Numbered from the stretch's first letter, positions 29,780 through 38,059 are shown. The stretch is 64,000 nucleotides of DNA from JAWLHK01 sp041690355 [NCBI: bacterium] (GCA_041690355.1 JAWLHK010000004.1:235554-299553), one strand, 5' to 3'. Made by a program: numbers and translations. Notes: a model not told the origin generated them from the sequence alone.

Positions 29780-30576
29780 GAACCCCCACACCGCTCGAAG
29801 TCGACCTGCTCCTCGAGGCCGTACGCCGGCTCAGCGGGTGCGATTTCAGCGCGCACTCGCGGGCCATGCTTCTCGAGCGGATCGAAGCCTTCTGCGGTGA
29901 CAGCGACGTCACCACGATGCCGCAGCTCATCGATCGCATCCTGGTCGACGACGGCGAGCGCCATGCGCTCATCGTCGCCCTTACGCGCGCGCCGGGTCCG
30001 CTTTTCCGCGACGTCCCCTTCTTCGAGGCCGTTCGCGACCGGGTTATTCCGCTCCTGCGCACCTATCCCTCGATCCGCGTGTGGAATCCGGGGTGCGGCA
30101 ACGGCGCCGATGCCGTCACCCTGGCCGCGCTGCTCGCCGAGGCGAACCTGCTCGCACGGTGCCGGATTTACGCGACCGACCTGAACCAGAGATCGGTCGA
30201 CGCGGCCGGCCGCGGCGTTTTCGACGACGTCTTCCGCCTTGAGGCGCAGGGGCTTCTCGCGCGCTATCCCGGATACTTTGTGCGACAGGGCCGGCGCATC
30301 CGTGCGCGGCCGGAACTGCGCCGGAACATCCTCTTTGCGGTGCACAGTCTGAGCACCGACGCCGACTTCAACGATTTTCACTTCATCCTGTGCCGTAATA
30401 CCCTGCCCGCCTACGCGCCCCCGGTTCAGGCGCGCGCGTTTCGCCTGTTCCACCGCAGCCTCGTCTCTCTCGGCTTTCTCGCGCTGGGTCGGGGCGAGAC
30501 TCTCGGCAGGCATCCCCACAGGCATGTTTACGAACCCCTGGATGAAGACGCACGCATTTACAGGAGGCTGTCATGA
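29773..30576 (+). CDS. CheR-type methyltransferase-like protein, degenerate motifs
   Basis: A 267-residue protein with the CheR layout: an N-terminal helical domain ([19 protein letters not shown]), an [19 protein letters not shown] segment, a Rossmann fold and the late ILCRN motif. The SAM-binding loop is [10 protein letters not shown] instead of the usual GCxTGEExYS, and the TTxFFR-type motif reads APGPLFRD, so methyl transfer may be weak or lost. The GTG start has AAGGA five bases upstream and overlaps the kinase stop by 7 bp; the longer ATG reading frame lies inside the kinase. There is no chemoreceptor gene nearby, so the substrate is unclear. Confidence 0.78.
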   Translation: MLRTPTPLEVDLLLEAVRRLSGCDFSAHSRAMLLERIEAFCGDSDVTTMPQLIDRILVDDGERHALIVALTRAPGPLFRDVPFFEAVRDRVIPLLRTYPSIRVWNPGCGNGADAVTLAALLAEANLLARCRIYATDLNQRSVDAAGRGVFDDVFRLEAQGLLARYPGYFVRQGRRIRARPELRRNILFAVHSLSTDADFNDFHFILCRNTLPAYAPPVQARAFRLFHRSLVSLGFLALGRGETLGRHPHRHVYEPLDEDARIYRRLS

Positions 30577-30608
30577 CACCCGTTGCCGAGCGCCGGAGCG
30601 GCTCATGA
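30573..30608 (+). pseudogene. 11-codon ORF joining cheR-like and kinase genes; possible cheB deletion scar
   Basis: AGGAGG lies five bases before an ATG that overlaps the CheR-like stop as ATGA. The frame encodes [11 protein letters not shown] and its TGA overlaps the next kinase ATG, again as ATGA. Operons of this type commonly carry a CheB methylesterase gene between cheR and the REC-PAS kinase. The perfectly coupled mini-frame is what an in-frame deletion of most of such a gene would leave. It could also be a real leader peptide that couples translation. Confidence 0.45.
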
Positions 30609-32242
30609 ACACTCCCCAGCGCGCACCCGTGCGCATCCTGCTCGTAGACGATCTGGCCGCCAATCTGGTGGCCCTCAAGGAGATGCTGGCGAGCCCGGAA
30701 TATACCCTCGTGACCGCCGCGAGCGGCCGTGAGGCCCTGCGGTGCCTGCTTGAAGGGGATTTCGCGGTCATCCTGCTTGACGTTTCGATGCCCGAGATGA
30801 ATGGCTTCGAGGTCGCCGAGGCCGTCAAGGCGCGTGACCGGACCCGCGGCACGCCGATCATCTTTCTCACCGCCCTGCGTACCGACGTCAACAGCATCTA
30901 TCGTGCCTACTCGGCGGGCGGTGTGGACTATCTCGAGAAGCCGCTCGATGCGGAGATCGTCCGGGCCAAGGTCGCCGTCTTCGTGGAGCTGTACCGCCAC
31001 AAGAGAGATCTCACGCTTAAGAACGAGCAGATCGCGCGGCAAGCCGAGCTCCTGCGTGAGAGCGAGCGCCGCGAGCAGGCCTACCGTCTGGCCGAGCTGC
31101 AGCGGGAGAGCGCCATCCGCTATCGGAACCTGGCGGAATCGATTCCGCAGATTGTCTGGACGGCCCGCCCCGACGGCGGGGTCGAATATATGAATGCGCG
31201 GTGGTCTGAGGCAACCGGGATGGCGCTGGCCGATGCACACGAAGAGGGCTGGCTCGAGGCCGTCGATACCCCGCAGCGGGAGGCATTCCTGATCGCCTGG
31301 CGGCAATGCCTGCGTGACCGGCGCCCCTTCGAGTCAGAGTGCCGGCTGCGCAGGGCGGCAGGCGAGCCTCGCTGGTACCTCTGCCGCGCGCTCCCCGAAG
31401 TCGACCGCGATGGCACGATCATCAACTGGCTCGGGACCTTTACCGACATCGACGAGGCCAAGCGCGCCTCTGAAGAGCGCGCGCTGCTGCTGGAGCGAGC
31501 CAATCGCGCGGTCGAGATCCGGGACGAATTTCTCTCGATTGCCTCCCACGAGCTCAAGACGCCGCTGACCGCGCTGCGGCTGCAGCTTCAGCTGCTGCAA
31601 CGGCGCCTCCAGATGGGCGGTGCCGATGACCCCCGGACGATGATTGAAGAAAAGCTCGGGCTGGTGAGCGGAGCCGTCCGGCGCATGACCGATCTGATCG
31701 ACAATCTCCTGGATGTGACCCGTGTCGCCGCGGGGGTTCTCGAGCTCGACCGGAAAGAAACGCTGCTGAACGAGGCTGTCGAATCTGTGATCGCCAATCT
31801 CACGGCCGGTCACACGCCGGAGGTTCGCTTGCGAAGCGTCGCGCCGGTGGCGGGGTACTGGGACCGCCTGCGCATCGAACAGGTGCTCACCAATCTGGTT
31901 TCCAATGCCTTGAAGTACGGGGACGGAAAGCCGGTCGAGGTGTCAATTGCCGAAGAGCCGGGCTGGGCCGTCGTAAGCATCCGCGACCACGGGATCGGCA
32001 TCCGCAAGGACAAGCTCGGCACAATCTTCGACCGATTCGAGCGGCTCGTCGGCGGCAGACAGTACCCCGGCCTCGGGCTCGGGCTGTACATTTCCCGCGA
32101 AATCGTGCAGGCCCACGGCGGGCGGATCGAGGTGGAGAGCGCCCCTGACTATGGATCCAGCTTCACCGTGCGTCTGCCCCTGGCCCGGCCCGGGGTCGCC
32201 GATGAACCAGCCGCGGGCCCGGCTGAACCGCTCTCGTCCTGA
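30605..32242 (+). CDS. Receiver-PAS-histidine kinase hybrid
   Basis: A 545-residue soluble protein. The receiver comes first (residues 1-125; acidic pocket LVDDLAAN, phospho-Asp in LLDVSMPEMNG, Lys in YLEKPLD). A coiled coil and a PAS domain follow (YRNLAESIPQIVWTARPDGGVEYMN, with a PAC-like WLGTFTDIDE end). HisKA has SHELKTPLTALR and the HATPase has N box LVSNALKYG, DHGIGI and GLGLGLYIS. GGAG lies six bases before the ATG. It probably receives phosphate or signal from the upstream HAMP-array kinase. No DNA-binding output is encoded in the operon. Confidence 0.92.
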   Translation: MNTPQRAPVRILLVDDLAANLVALKEMLASPEYTLVTAASGREALRCLLEGDFAVILLDVSMPEMNGFEVAEAVKARDRTRGTPIIFLTALRTDVNSIYRAYSAGGVDYLEKPLDAEIVRAKVAVFVELYRHKRDLTLKNEQIARQAELLRESERREQAYRLAELQRESAIRYRNLAESIPQIVWTARPDGGVEYMNARWSEATGMALADAHEEGWLEAVDTPQREAFLIAWRQCLRDRRPFESECRLRRAAGEPRWYLCRALPEVDRDGTIINWLGTFTDIDEAKRASEERALLLERANRAVEIRDEFLSIASHELKTPLTALRLQLQLLQRRLQMGGADDPRTMIEEKLGLVSGAVRRMTDLIDNLLDVTRVAAGVLELDRKETLLNEAVESVIANLTAGHTPEVRLRSVAPVAGYWDRLRIEQVLTNLVSNALKYGDGKPVEVSIAEEPGWAVVSIRDHGIGIRKDKLGTIFDRFERLVGGRQYPGLGLGLYISREIVQAHGGRIEVESAPDYGSSFTVRLPLARPGVADEPAAGPAEPLSS

Positions 32243-32254
32243 TTGCGCCCAGGC

Positions 32255-33118
32255 TCAGCGCGGGGCAAGCGCCGCTGACGCACGCTCACGGGCGCGGTCA
32301 GCCTCTTCGGCAAGCCGGGCAAACGCGGGGACGTCGGTATCCCACTCGATCAGCGTGCTCACCGGCCTGCGGGCGTGCCGCAGGGCTTCGGTGTAGAGGT
32401 CCCAGACGACGTCGGGCGTGGGCCCGACATGGTCGTCGAAGAGAAAATCATCGCGCCGCGAGTGGCCGGCCACGTGAATCTCCACGATTCGCTCGGCAGG
32501 CATCCGCCGCACGTAGTCGAGCGGGTCCAGTCCATGATTGAAGGCGTTGACGACGACGTTGTTCACGTCGAGCAGCAGCAGGCAGTCGGCGCGCGCCGCC
32601 ACTTCGGCCACGAATTCAGCCTCGGAGATGGTGTCAGCGCGGGTGCGGACGTAGGTGGAAATGTTTTCCACGGCGATGCGGCGGCCGAGCCGATCCTGGA
32701 CGCGCAGAATGTTCTCGACGGCGATGCGCAGCGCCTCGTCGGTCAGGGGCAGGGGCAGGAGGTCATGGGAATGATGGCCGCCGAGGGAGCTGAAGCAGAG
32801 GTGATCCGAGATCCACATCGGTTCGATGGCCGCGGCCAGTTCCGCCAGGTGATCGAGGTAGGCCGCATCGACCCCGTCGGCGCTTCCGAGCGACATCGCG
32901 ACGCCGTGCAGCGCGACCGGATGGTTCGCGCGGATCGCCTCGAGCTGGCGCCGCGCCGGCCCGTGAGAGTCGAGGAAGTTTTCGGTGATCGCCTCGAACC
33001 AGTCGACACGCCCCGGCGCTTCGCGGATCTCCGCATAGTGCGCCGACTTGAGGCCGACACCCATGCCGACGTATGCCGGCCAGGATCGATGTTCAATGGC
33101 CAATGGTTGACCCTTCAT
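32255..33118 (-). CDS. bufB: DUF692 / MNIO-family bufferin maturase
   Basis: A 287-residue TIM-barrel enzyme of the multinuclear non-heme iron oxidase family. Metal-site motifs are visible: VALHGVAMSLGS, WISDHLCFSS, VENISTY, LLLDVNNVVVNAFNHG, VEIHVAGH, FDDHVGPTPD and LIEWDTDVP. In bufferin systems this enzyme converts Cys of the precursor into a thiooxazole that binds copper, with BufC as partner. The ATG at 33118 lies only 4 bp from the end of an IS element. Its apparent ribosome site AGGGGGG, six bases upstream, is inside the IS terminal repeat. Longer upstream frames run into the IS and are not genuine. Confidence 0.88.
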   Translation of the reverse strand: MKGQPLAIEHRSWPAYVGMGVGLKSAHYAEIREAPGRVDWFEAITENFLDSHGPARRQLEAIRANHPVALHGVAMSLGSADGVDAAYLDHLAELAAAIEPMWISDHLCFSSLGGHHSHDLLPLPLTDEALRIAVENILRVQDRLGRRIAVENISTYVRTRADTISEAEFVAEVAARADCLLLLDVNNVVVNAFNHGLDPLDYVRRMPAERIVEIHVAGHSRRDDFLFDDHVGPTPDVVWDLYTEALRHARRPVSTLIEWDTDVPAFARLAEEADRARERASAALAPR

Positions 33119-33122
33119 TCGG

Positions 33123-34526
33123 GTCCCCCCTCGGGCTAAGCATTGATCACATCTTTTGGCCTGGCTAACAGCCAGCCCAGTTCGTAATCGTGTAGTTTTT
33201 CCAGTCCGCGCCCTATTGTGAGCCACCCTGGAAGCCCATTTTGTTTCAGGTGCCCACCCAATGACGCGACGGTCGTCAAGGCATCCTGCACGGTCTTAAG
33301 CGGGAGGTTCGCCGTTCTTGGAAGGACTCGTAGAATTTCGAGCTGCGTTGGATTCAGCACCTCTGAAGCCGGCCGGTCGCCTCCGATGCGGGCGAGGGTG
33401 CGTAGTGTCAGCATTTGCAGCGCCATGGGTACAAAGATGCCCAAGGCAACCAGCATGTTCTCATACGATTCGAGCTGCCGCTTCTCCAGCTGGCAGCCGG
33501 TTTTCAATGCTTTAAAATACTCCTCCACTATCCACCGCGCACGGTATATGTCGACGATTCGCAGCATCGCCTCCGGCGTCGAAATACTCTCCGTGCTGTA
33601 GAGCAGCCACTCCACGGGCTTTACGTCGTCCGGTGCATTCACCTCCGTCACGCAAACAATATTCACCGGAATCCGACCGCTCGTCGTTTCGAGCTCGACA
33701 CTGGTCGCGGCAATCGAAAGGGTGGCCAATCGGGCGTCGCGGGGTGGATGGGCCTTCTGGTCCTCCTTGTTACCGGATTTTCTCCGACTCGGTAATTCAA
33801 TCTCCCGCTCTGCCGCAACTTTCGCACGGGAGAGCGCTGTGGAGACGCGCTTGTCATCGCCAGCGATGCGACGATCGATTCTTCCCCGAATAACAAAGGC
33901 GCACTGCGAGGAAATGAGTTCAAAAAGGAGCTTGCCGTCGTCGCCCTCGCGATCCATCACGTGAATGGCTCGTCTGTCGAGGCACCTTTCGGACGCCTTG
34001 ACTCCTTCCAGCCAACGGAGCTGTTCACTTGCAGCGCCTTCAGCCTTCTTCTCGTGCGCACCTCGAGGGCTCGGGATCACGCTCGCTAATCCCAATGGGA
34101 CTCGGTTTTCAAGCTCCACGGCCAGCGACACATGGCAACGAAAATCAACGGACGCGCTGTTGACGTCGGTGGTGTCGTGGAGGACAAGCAGGCTGCTCTG
34201 GCCCGCTGCGCGGGCCCTTGTCTGTGAGTAGTGCCCGGACAGAATTTCCGGCAATGATACCCGTTCGTTCCTGATAAACCGGTACGTTCCCTCGAGGTCA
34301 CTGGATTTCATCGCCGCTGGAAAGCTTAATGAGGGATCGCTACGAAGCCTGTCGGCGATATGAATCAAACGGTTTTCAAGGCGCCTGTCGACCAGGCGCG
34401 AATATCGAAAATCACCGACGAAGTCGAAGGCTGACATGGAGACCCCATAGCGCGTGTGCACTATATGGGATCAGAACCGACGATCCGTGTCCAGAGATGT
34501 GTATGATCTTTAGCCCCTCGGGGGAC
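33123..34526 (-). mobile_element. IS4-family insertion sequence (IS50/Tn5-like transposase)
   Basis: A 1404-bp element bounded by 31-bp imperfect terminal inverted repeats, 23 of 31 matched without gaps (33123-33153 and 34496-34526). Both begin GTCCCCC and contain GGGCTAA at positions 11-17 and ACATC at the inner end. One transposase gene fills the element. No 8-13 bp target duplication is evident in the flanks. The element lies exactly between bufA2 and bufB. Confidence 0.85.
33136..34437 (-). CDS. IS4-family transposase
   Basis: A 433-residue DDE transposase. Catalytic residues can be placed by the Tn5/IS50 pattern: first Asp in LVLHDTTDV, second Asp in HVMDREGDD, and Glu in the Y-(2)-R-(3)-E-(6)-K signature YRARWIVEEYFKALK. 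The reading frame is full length without stops, so the element may be active. ATG at 34437 (MSAFDFVGDF) was preferred to a GTG eight codons upstream. Base composition is visibly less G+C-rich than the host genes. Confidence 0.9.
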   Translation of the reverse strand: MSAFDFVGDFRYSRLVDRRLENRLIHIADRLRSDPSLSFPAAMKSSDLEGTYRFIRNERVSLPEILSGHYSQTRARAAGQSSLLVLHDTTDVNSASVDFRCHVSLAVELENRVPLGLASVIPSPRGAHEKKAEGAASEQLRWLEGVKASERCLDRRAIHVMDREGDDGKLLFELISSQCAFVIRGRIDRRIAGDDKRVSTALSRAKVAAEREIELPSRRKSGNKEDQKAHPPRDARLATLSIAATSVELETTSGRIPVNIVCVTEVNAPDDVKPVEWLLYSTESISTPEAMLRIVDIYRARWIVEEYFKALKTGCQLEKRQLESYENMLVALGIFVPMALQMLTLRTLARIGGDRPASEVLNPTQLEILRVLPRTANLPLKTVQDALTTVASLGGHLKQNGLPGWLTIGRGLEKLHDYELGWLLARPKDVINA

Positions 34527-34569
34527 GACAGGGGGGCCTGAAGGAGCCGGCTGAAGTCCTGACCGCAGC

Positions 34570-34827
34570 TTACTTCGGTTCCTTCAGACTCGCGCCCTTG
34601 ATCTTCAGGCACGCGTCCTTGTCCATCTTGACCCAGCCCTTACCCTTGCAGGCATTCAGGCCCATGCAACCGTGCGACTTGGTGGCGCACTCGGTTTTTC
34701 CCTTGCAGGAGTTGCCACCCCAGCATTGGACTTTTTCGCCGCCGGCAGCAGGCTTCTCGGCGGCTTGAGACGGGGCGGCAACGACGAGACCGGCCAGCGC
34801 GGCGGTCAACAGGGCAGACTTCTTCAT
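34570..34827 (-). CDS. bufA2: BufA2-type bufferin precursor (periplasmic Cys-rich metallophore peptide)
   Basis: An 85-residue protein with signal peptide (MKKSALLTAALAGLVVAAPSQA) and a short mature part carrying six Cys at 35, 41, 47, 54, 60 and 73. The spacing QCWGGNSCKGK...CMGLNACKGKGW...DAC, with repeated NxCKGK, is typical of BufA2-family precursors, whose Cys residues are turned into copper-binding thiooxazoles by BufB. The stop is 43 bp from the IS end; bufB begins just past the other IS end. GGAG lies nine bases before the ATG. Expression is likely induced by copper in known systems; no such site was identified here. Confidence 0.83.
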   Translation of the reverse strand: MKKSALLTAALAGLVVAAPSQAAEKPAAGGEKVQCWGGNSCKGKTECATKSHGCMGLNACKGKGWVKMDKDACLKIKGASLKEPK

Positions 34828-34927
34828 GCGGAAACACTCCAATCGCGCGGCCGTGGAAAAGGCCGCTGTTCAACATGGTACCGGACCAGCGCAGGGCATG
34901 GCGAACGCCGAGCGCGCTGCAAGGAAA

Positions 34928-34947
34928 GGCGCCCCCGGAGGGGCGCC
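34928..34947 (-). terminator. Intrinsic terminator after the YceI gene
   Basis: Perfect 8-bp stem GGCGCCCC / GGGGCGCC with a four-base loop. On the minus strand it is followed by TTTCCTT. It lies 22 bp after the YceI stop and separates it from bufA2. Confidence 0.6.
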
Positions 34948-34969
34948 AGGCATCAGGAAAACGCGCGGC

Positions 34970-35560
34970 TTACTTCGCGGGCTTCGGATTCGCTTCGACA
35001 AAGAGCTCGATCTCGACGTCGTCACCCACGACAATGCTGCCGGTCTCGGTGATCTTGCTCCAGGCAATGCCGAAGTCCTTGCGGTTGACCTTCGTGGTGG
35101 CCTGGAAGGCGGCGGCATCGCGGCCGTAGGCGTCCTTGGTCATGCCGAGAAAGACGGCATCGAGGACGATGGGTTTCGTGACGCCGCGCATCGTCAGGTT
35201 GCCGTGAATCTTGAAGCCGCTCCCCTCCGAAACGACCTTCGTCGACTTGAAGATCAGCTTCGGGTGCTTCTCGACGAGAAAGAAGTCACCGCTGCGCAGG
35301 TGATCGTCGCGCTTCGCATTGTTCGTGTCGATGGAGGCAGCGTCGATCTCAAACACGACCTTCGAGTTTTCGATCTTTTTGGCATCCCAGGTGAACTCGC
35401 CGGAGAACTTGTTGAACTGCCCGCGTACCTTGGCCAGCAGGTGGCGCACGGTAAAGTTCACGTTCGTGTGCGCCGTATCCACGACGAAGTCCTGGGCCGA
35501 GGCGCTCCCGGCGAACAGCGCGACGCCGAGCAGGGCGCCGAGGATAGAATTCCTATTCAT
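34970..35560 (-). CDS. YceI family periplasmic lipid-binding-like protein
   Basis: A 196-residue protein with a cleavable signal peptide (GALLGVALFAGSASA, then QDFVVDTAHTNVNFTVRHL). The lipocalin-like YceI signature is visible: DTAHTNVNFTVRHLL, VRGQFNKFSGEF, DDHLRSGDFFLVEKHP and LTMRGVTKPI. YceI proteins bind polyisoprenoid or similar lipids in the periplasm; the ligand here is unknown. Start at 35560 gives the signal peptide; the upstream frame is not conserved-looking. It has its own terminator and follows another terminator, so it is probably a single-gene unit. Confidence 0.9.
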   Translation of the reverse strand: MNRNSILGALLGVALFAGSASAQDFVVDTAHTNVNFTVRHLLAKVRGQFNKFSGEFTWDAKKIENSKVVFEIDAASIDTNNAKRDDHLRSGDFFLVEKHPKLIFKSTKVVSEGSGFKIHGNLTMRGVTKPIVLDAVFLGMTKDAYGRDAAAFQATTKVNRKDFGIAWSKITETGSIVVGDDVEIELFVEANPKPAK

Positions 35561-35600
35561 GGTTCTGGATTCCCTTCTTCTGTTTTCAGCGTCAAAAAAA

Positions 35601-35621
35601 GCCCCCCGTTCTGCGGGAGGC
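35601..35621 (-). terminator. Intrinsic terminator upstream of YceI
   Basis: Minus-strand stem GCCTCCCG / CGGGGGGC (one G-U pair) with a five-base loop and seven T. It would end transcription of the small lipoprotein and short-chain dehydrogenase genes at 35725-37011. Confidence 0.75.
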
Positions 35622-35724
35622 CGTACGGACAATTCCAATATCATGAGACGCACGGGCGCGGCGAATCGTTCACGTCAGGCGGGCCGCGTCAGTCAAGAAC
35701 AGCGGATCGCGTCAGTGAAGATGA

Positions 35725-36141
35725 TCAGCGGGAACCGTCTTCGGGCGGATAGACGGATAGATACTCGGCTTCGCGATTGGTCGGCCAGACGCCGGCGCGG
35801 TTCAGCTCCCATTCGGCATAGCGCGGGAGCGCGCCGTCGGTCCACGCGAAGCGCACCACGTACCGATCGATCGGCTGGGTCTCGGCATAGGCATACCATC
35901 CGTCGACGCGGACGGCCGCGGTCGCTTCGCCCATGTAGGTCTTGACGGCTTCGCGCACGGTGCGGAAATAGCCGTGGCCCGGCGTGAACAGGACGGCGCG
36001 GATCGCGCTCCGGCCCACGACCGACGTCTCGCGGGCGTATCCGCCGGGCGGCACGAACTCCCGTTGGGGGAGCGGGTCGCAGGCGAACAGGGCCGCCGCG
36101 AGGAAAAGCAGGGGTAACCAACGCACGGTATATGGTACCAC
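35725..36141 (-). CDS. Small predicted lipoprotein of unknown function
   Basis: About 138 residues. The N-terminus WLPLLFLAAALFAC is a signal peptide with lipobox LFAC, followed by CDPLPQREFVPPGGYARE. The mature part is mixed alpha/beta with aromatic-rich strands (VDGWYAYAETQPIDRYVVRFAW) and no known domain. Two GTG starts are possible, at 36141 and 36126. An inverted repeat GCACGG...CCGTGC brackets this start region. It lies 18 bp after the short-chain dehydrogenase gene and is probably co-transcribed with it. Confidence 0.6.
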   Translation of the reverse strand: MVPYTVRWLPLLFLAAALFACDPLPQREFVPPGGYARETSVVGRSAIRAVLFTPGHGYFRTVREAVKTYMGEATAAVRVDGWYAYAETQPIDRYVVRFAWTDGALPRYAEWELNRAGVWPTNREAEYLSVYPPEDGSR

Positions 36142-36159
36142 CGTGCGAGGACCCGGAGA

Positions 36160-37011
36160 TCAGTCTTTGCGGTCGGGATCCAGGTAGCTCGCCGTCCGGG
36201 CACGGGCGGCATCGTCGCCGCCGAGGTAGTCGGGGATCTCCCAGATGTCGCCCCAGTTCTGGGCGCCGCCGTCGACGGCCAGGGTTTCGCCGCTGATGAA
36301 ATCCGATGCGGGCGACACCATGAACGCTGTGGCCCAGGCGATCTCCTCCTCGGACCCGAGGCGCTTGGCGGGGATGGCGTGGCGGCTCGTCGCGACCAGC
36401 TCGGGCGGATACTGCTTCATGCCGGTGGACTGGATGGTGCCGGGGGCCACGGACGTAACCTGGATGTTGTACCTGGCCCACTCGGTGCCGAGGGTCTTGG
36501 TCATGTTGACGACGCCGGCGCGCGCGGCCCCCGTGTGCACCATGCCGGGGAACCCTTTCCACATGTTCGCCGTGATCGTGCAGATCTTGCCGCCGCCGTT
36601 TTCAATCATCCACTTGAGCGCCACGGCGCGCGTCATGTTCCACGTGCCGTTCAGGTTGTTGGTCACCACGGCGGCGAACCCGTTGGGCGAGATCATCTCG
36701 GCCGGCGAGGGGAACTGGCCGCCGGCATTGTTGATGAGGATATCGATGCGTCCGTACTCCTTGAGCACGGCGTCGACGAAGGCGTCGACTTCGTCAGCCT
36801 TGCGGATGTCGCAGGTATGCACGAAGGTGGCAATGCCGCGCTCCTTCAGCTCGGCGGCGCCCGTCTGCAGCTTCTCGAGGTTGCGGCCCGAAATGGCGAT
36901 CTTCGCGCCCAGGCGCCCGAGCTCGCGGGCGATGGCCAGACCGATACCCGCGCCGCCGCCGGTGACGATGGCGACCTTGTCCTTGAACAGACCTTCAGCA
37001 AACACGTTCAC
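36160..37011 (-). CDS. SDR-family oxidoreductase, trans-2-enoyl-CoA reductase (PECR/DECR)-like
   Basis: A 283-residue Rossmann-fold protein. It has the TGGGAGIG cofactor loop, INNAGGQF, and VAPGTIQSTG after the active-site region. The usual YxxxK is replaced by HTGAARAGVVNMTKTLGTEW. This is the form seen in peroxisomal trans-2-enoyl-CoA and 2,4-dienoyl-CoA reductases rather than in classical SDRs, so an acyl-CoA substrate is likely. Start is GTG at 37011 with GGGGAG five bases upstream. A heptamer array lies between it and the next upstream gene. Confidence 0.85.
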   Translation of the reverse strand: MNVFAEGLFKDKVAIVTGGGAGIGLAIARELGRLGAKIAISGRNLEKLQTGAAELKERGIATFVHTCDIRKADEVDAFVDAVLKEYGRIDILINNAGGQFPSPAEMISPNGFAAVVTNNLNGTWNMTRAVALKWMIENGGGKICTITANMWKGFPGMVHTGAARAGVVNMTKTLGTEWARYNIQVTSVAPGTIQSTGMKQYPPELVATSRHAIPAKRLGSEEEIAWATAFMVSPASDFISGETLAVDGGAQNWGDIWEIPDYLGGDDAARARTASYLDPDRKD

Positions 37012-37078
37012 GGCAACTCCCCTTGCAGAAAGTGCTCATTGTATCCAATGCGCTCCGGGGAGGCACGGGTGCGGAGAT

Positions 37079-37106
37079 CAGAGTCCAGAGTCCAGAGTCG
37101 AGAGTC
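37079..37106. repeat. Heptamer tandem array after an NmrA-like gene
   Basis: Four contiguous 7-bp units: three CAGAGTC and one GAGAGTC. The array ends 11 bp from the stop codon of the minus-strand gene at 37118-38059. The GAGAGTC unit recurs at 61283-61303. Confidence 0.75.
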
Positions 37107-37117
37107 GAGGGCGGGTG

Positions 37118-38059
37118 TCAGCGGCCGGCGCGGCGTTCGCCGCGGCGTGGCCGCCGTCCCTCGTCCTCCGGCCTTACGTGCAGCGGGAGCTCCCGCTGGA
37201 TGGGGGGAAGGAAGGCGTCTGCGTACTGGCGGGCAAAGCGCTCGAAGGGGCTGGGCCGGTGGTGGGTCAGATCGAGAACCGTTTCGGTGACGTGGGCGGC
37301 GCCGTTGTCGATGTGAAAGGCGGCGCGCTCGATGAGAAGCTCGGCGAGCCACGCCGGGACGCCCGCCTCGGCGTACCGGTCGATCATCTCTTCGGCACTG
37401 ACCGCAACGTAATGGATCTCGCGCTGCAGCGTGGCCGAGAGCCTCCGGGCGACCTCTTCGGCCGTCAGCGCCTCTGGGCCCGTCAAGGTGTAGGCGTTAC
37501 CCGCATGCGCTTCGGGGCGCAGCAGTACCTCGACGGCGGCAGCGGCGACGTCGAGGGCGTGAATGTAACTGACGCGGGCATCCCCCTCGGCCAGGTAGAA
37601 CTTCCCTTCACGCCGGATGCTCTCGCCATGCGTCATCGCGAACTTCTGCATGAAGCAATTCGGTCGCAGAAACGCGTGCGGAATGCCGGATTCCTCGATG
37701 TAGCGCTCAATCTCCCGGTGACGGCGCGCCATCTCGAACGACTCGGTGTCTGCGCCGAGCGTCGACTGCTTGACCAGAAACTGCACGCCCGCCCGGGCGG
37801 CGGCATTGACGATGTTTCGCGCCAGGCGTACCTGATCGGGGGCATCGGGCGTGACCTGATAGAGAAAGCGGCACCCCTCGAGGGCCATGTCGAGGGTCTC
37901 GGGCCGGTCGTAATCGACCACGACGTGCTGCGCTTCGGGAGCGGCGGCGAGAATTTCGCCCGGATGGTGGACGGCCGCCCGAACACGCGCGCCGCGAGCG
38001 AGCAGGCGGGCGACCAGTTCGGTTCCTACGGTCCCTGACGCGCCGGTGACGAGGATCAT
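37118..38059 (-). CDS. NmrA-like NAD(P)-binding protein
   Basis: A 313-residue atypical short-chain dehydrogenase. The N-terminus MILVTGASGTVGTELVARLL is the nucleotide-binding loop. The body has the NmrA-like FLVKQSTLGAD, HREIERYIEESG and FLRPNCFMQKF motifs, with no YxxxK catalytic pair. Members act as redox sensors or as NAD(P)-dependent reductases; which applies here is unknown. The last 25 residues are Arg-rich and may be an added tail. ATG at 38059 is the first that keeps the Rossmann start. Confidence 0.82.
   Translation of the reverse strand: MILVTGASGTVGTELVARLLARGARVRAAVHHPGEILAAAPEAQHVVVDYDRPETLDMALEGCRFLYQVTPDAPDQVRLARNIVNAAARAGVQFLVKQSTLGADTESFEMARRHREIERYIEESGIPHAFLRPNCFMQKFAMTHGESIRREGKFYLAEGDARVSYIHALDVAAAAVEVLLRPEAHAGNAYTLTGPEALTAEEVARRLSATLQREIHYVAVSAEEMIDRYAEAGVPAWLAELLIERAAFHIDNGAAHVTETVLDLTHHRPSPFERFARQYADAFLPPIQRELPLHVRPEDEGRRPRRGERRAGR

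Noticed and set aside
33114-34535. Target-site duplication flanking the IS
   Set aside because: The nine bases on either side do not match, so no duplication can be claimed; terminal repeats alone define the element.
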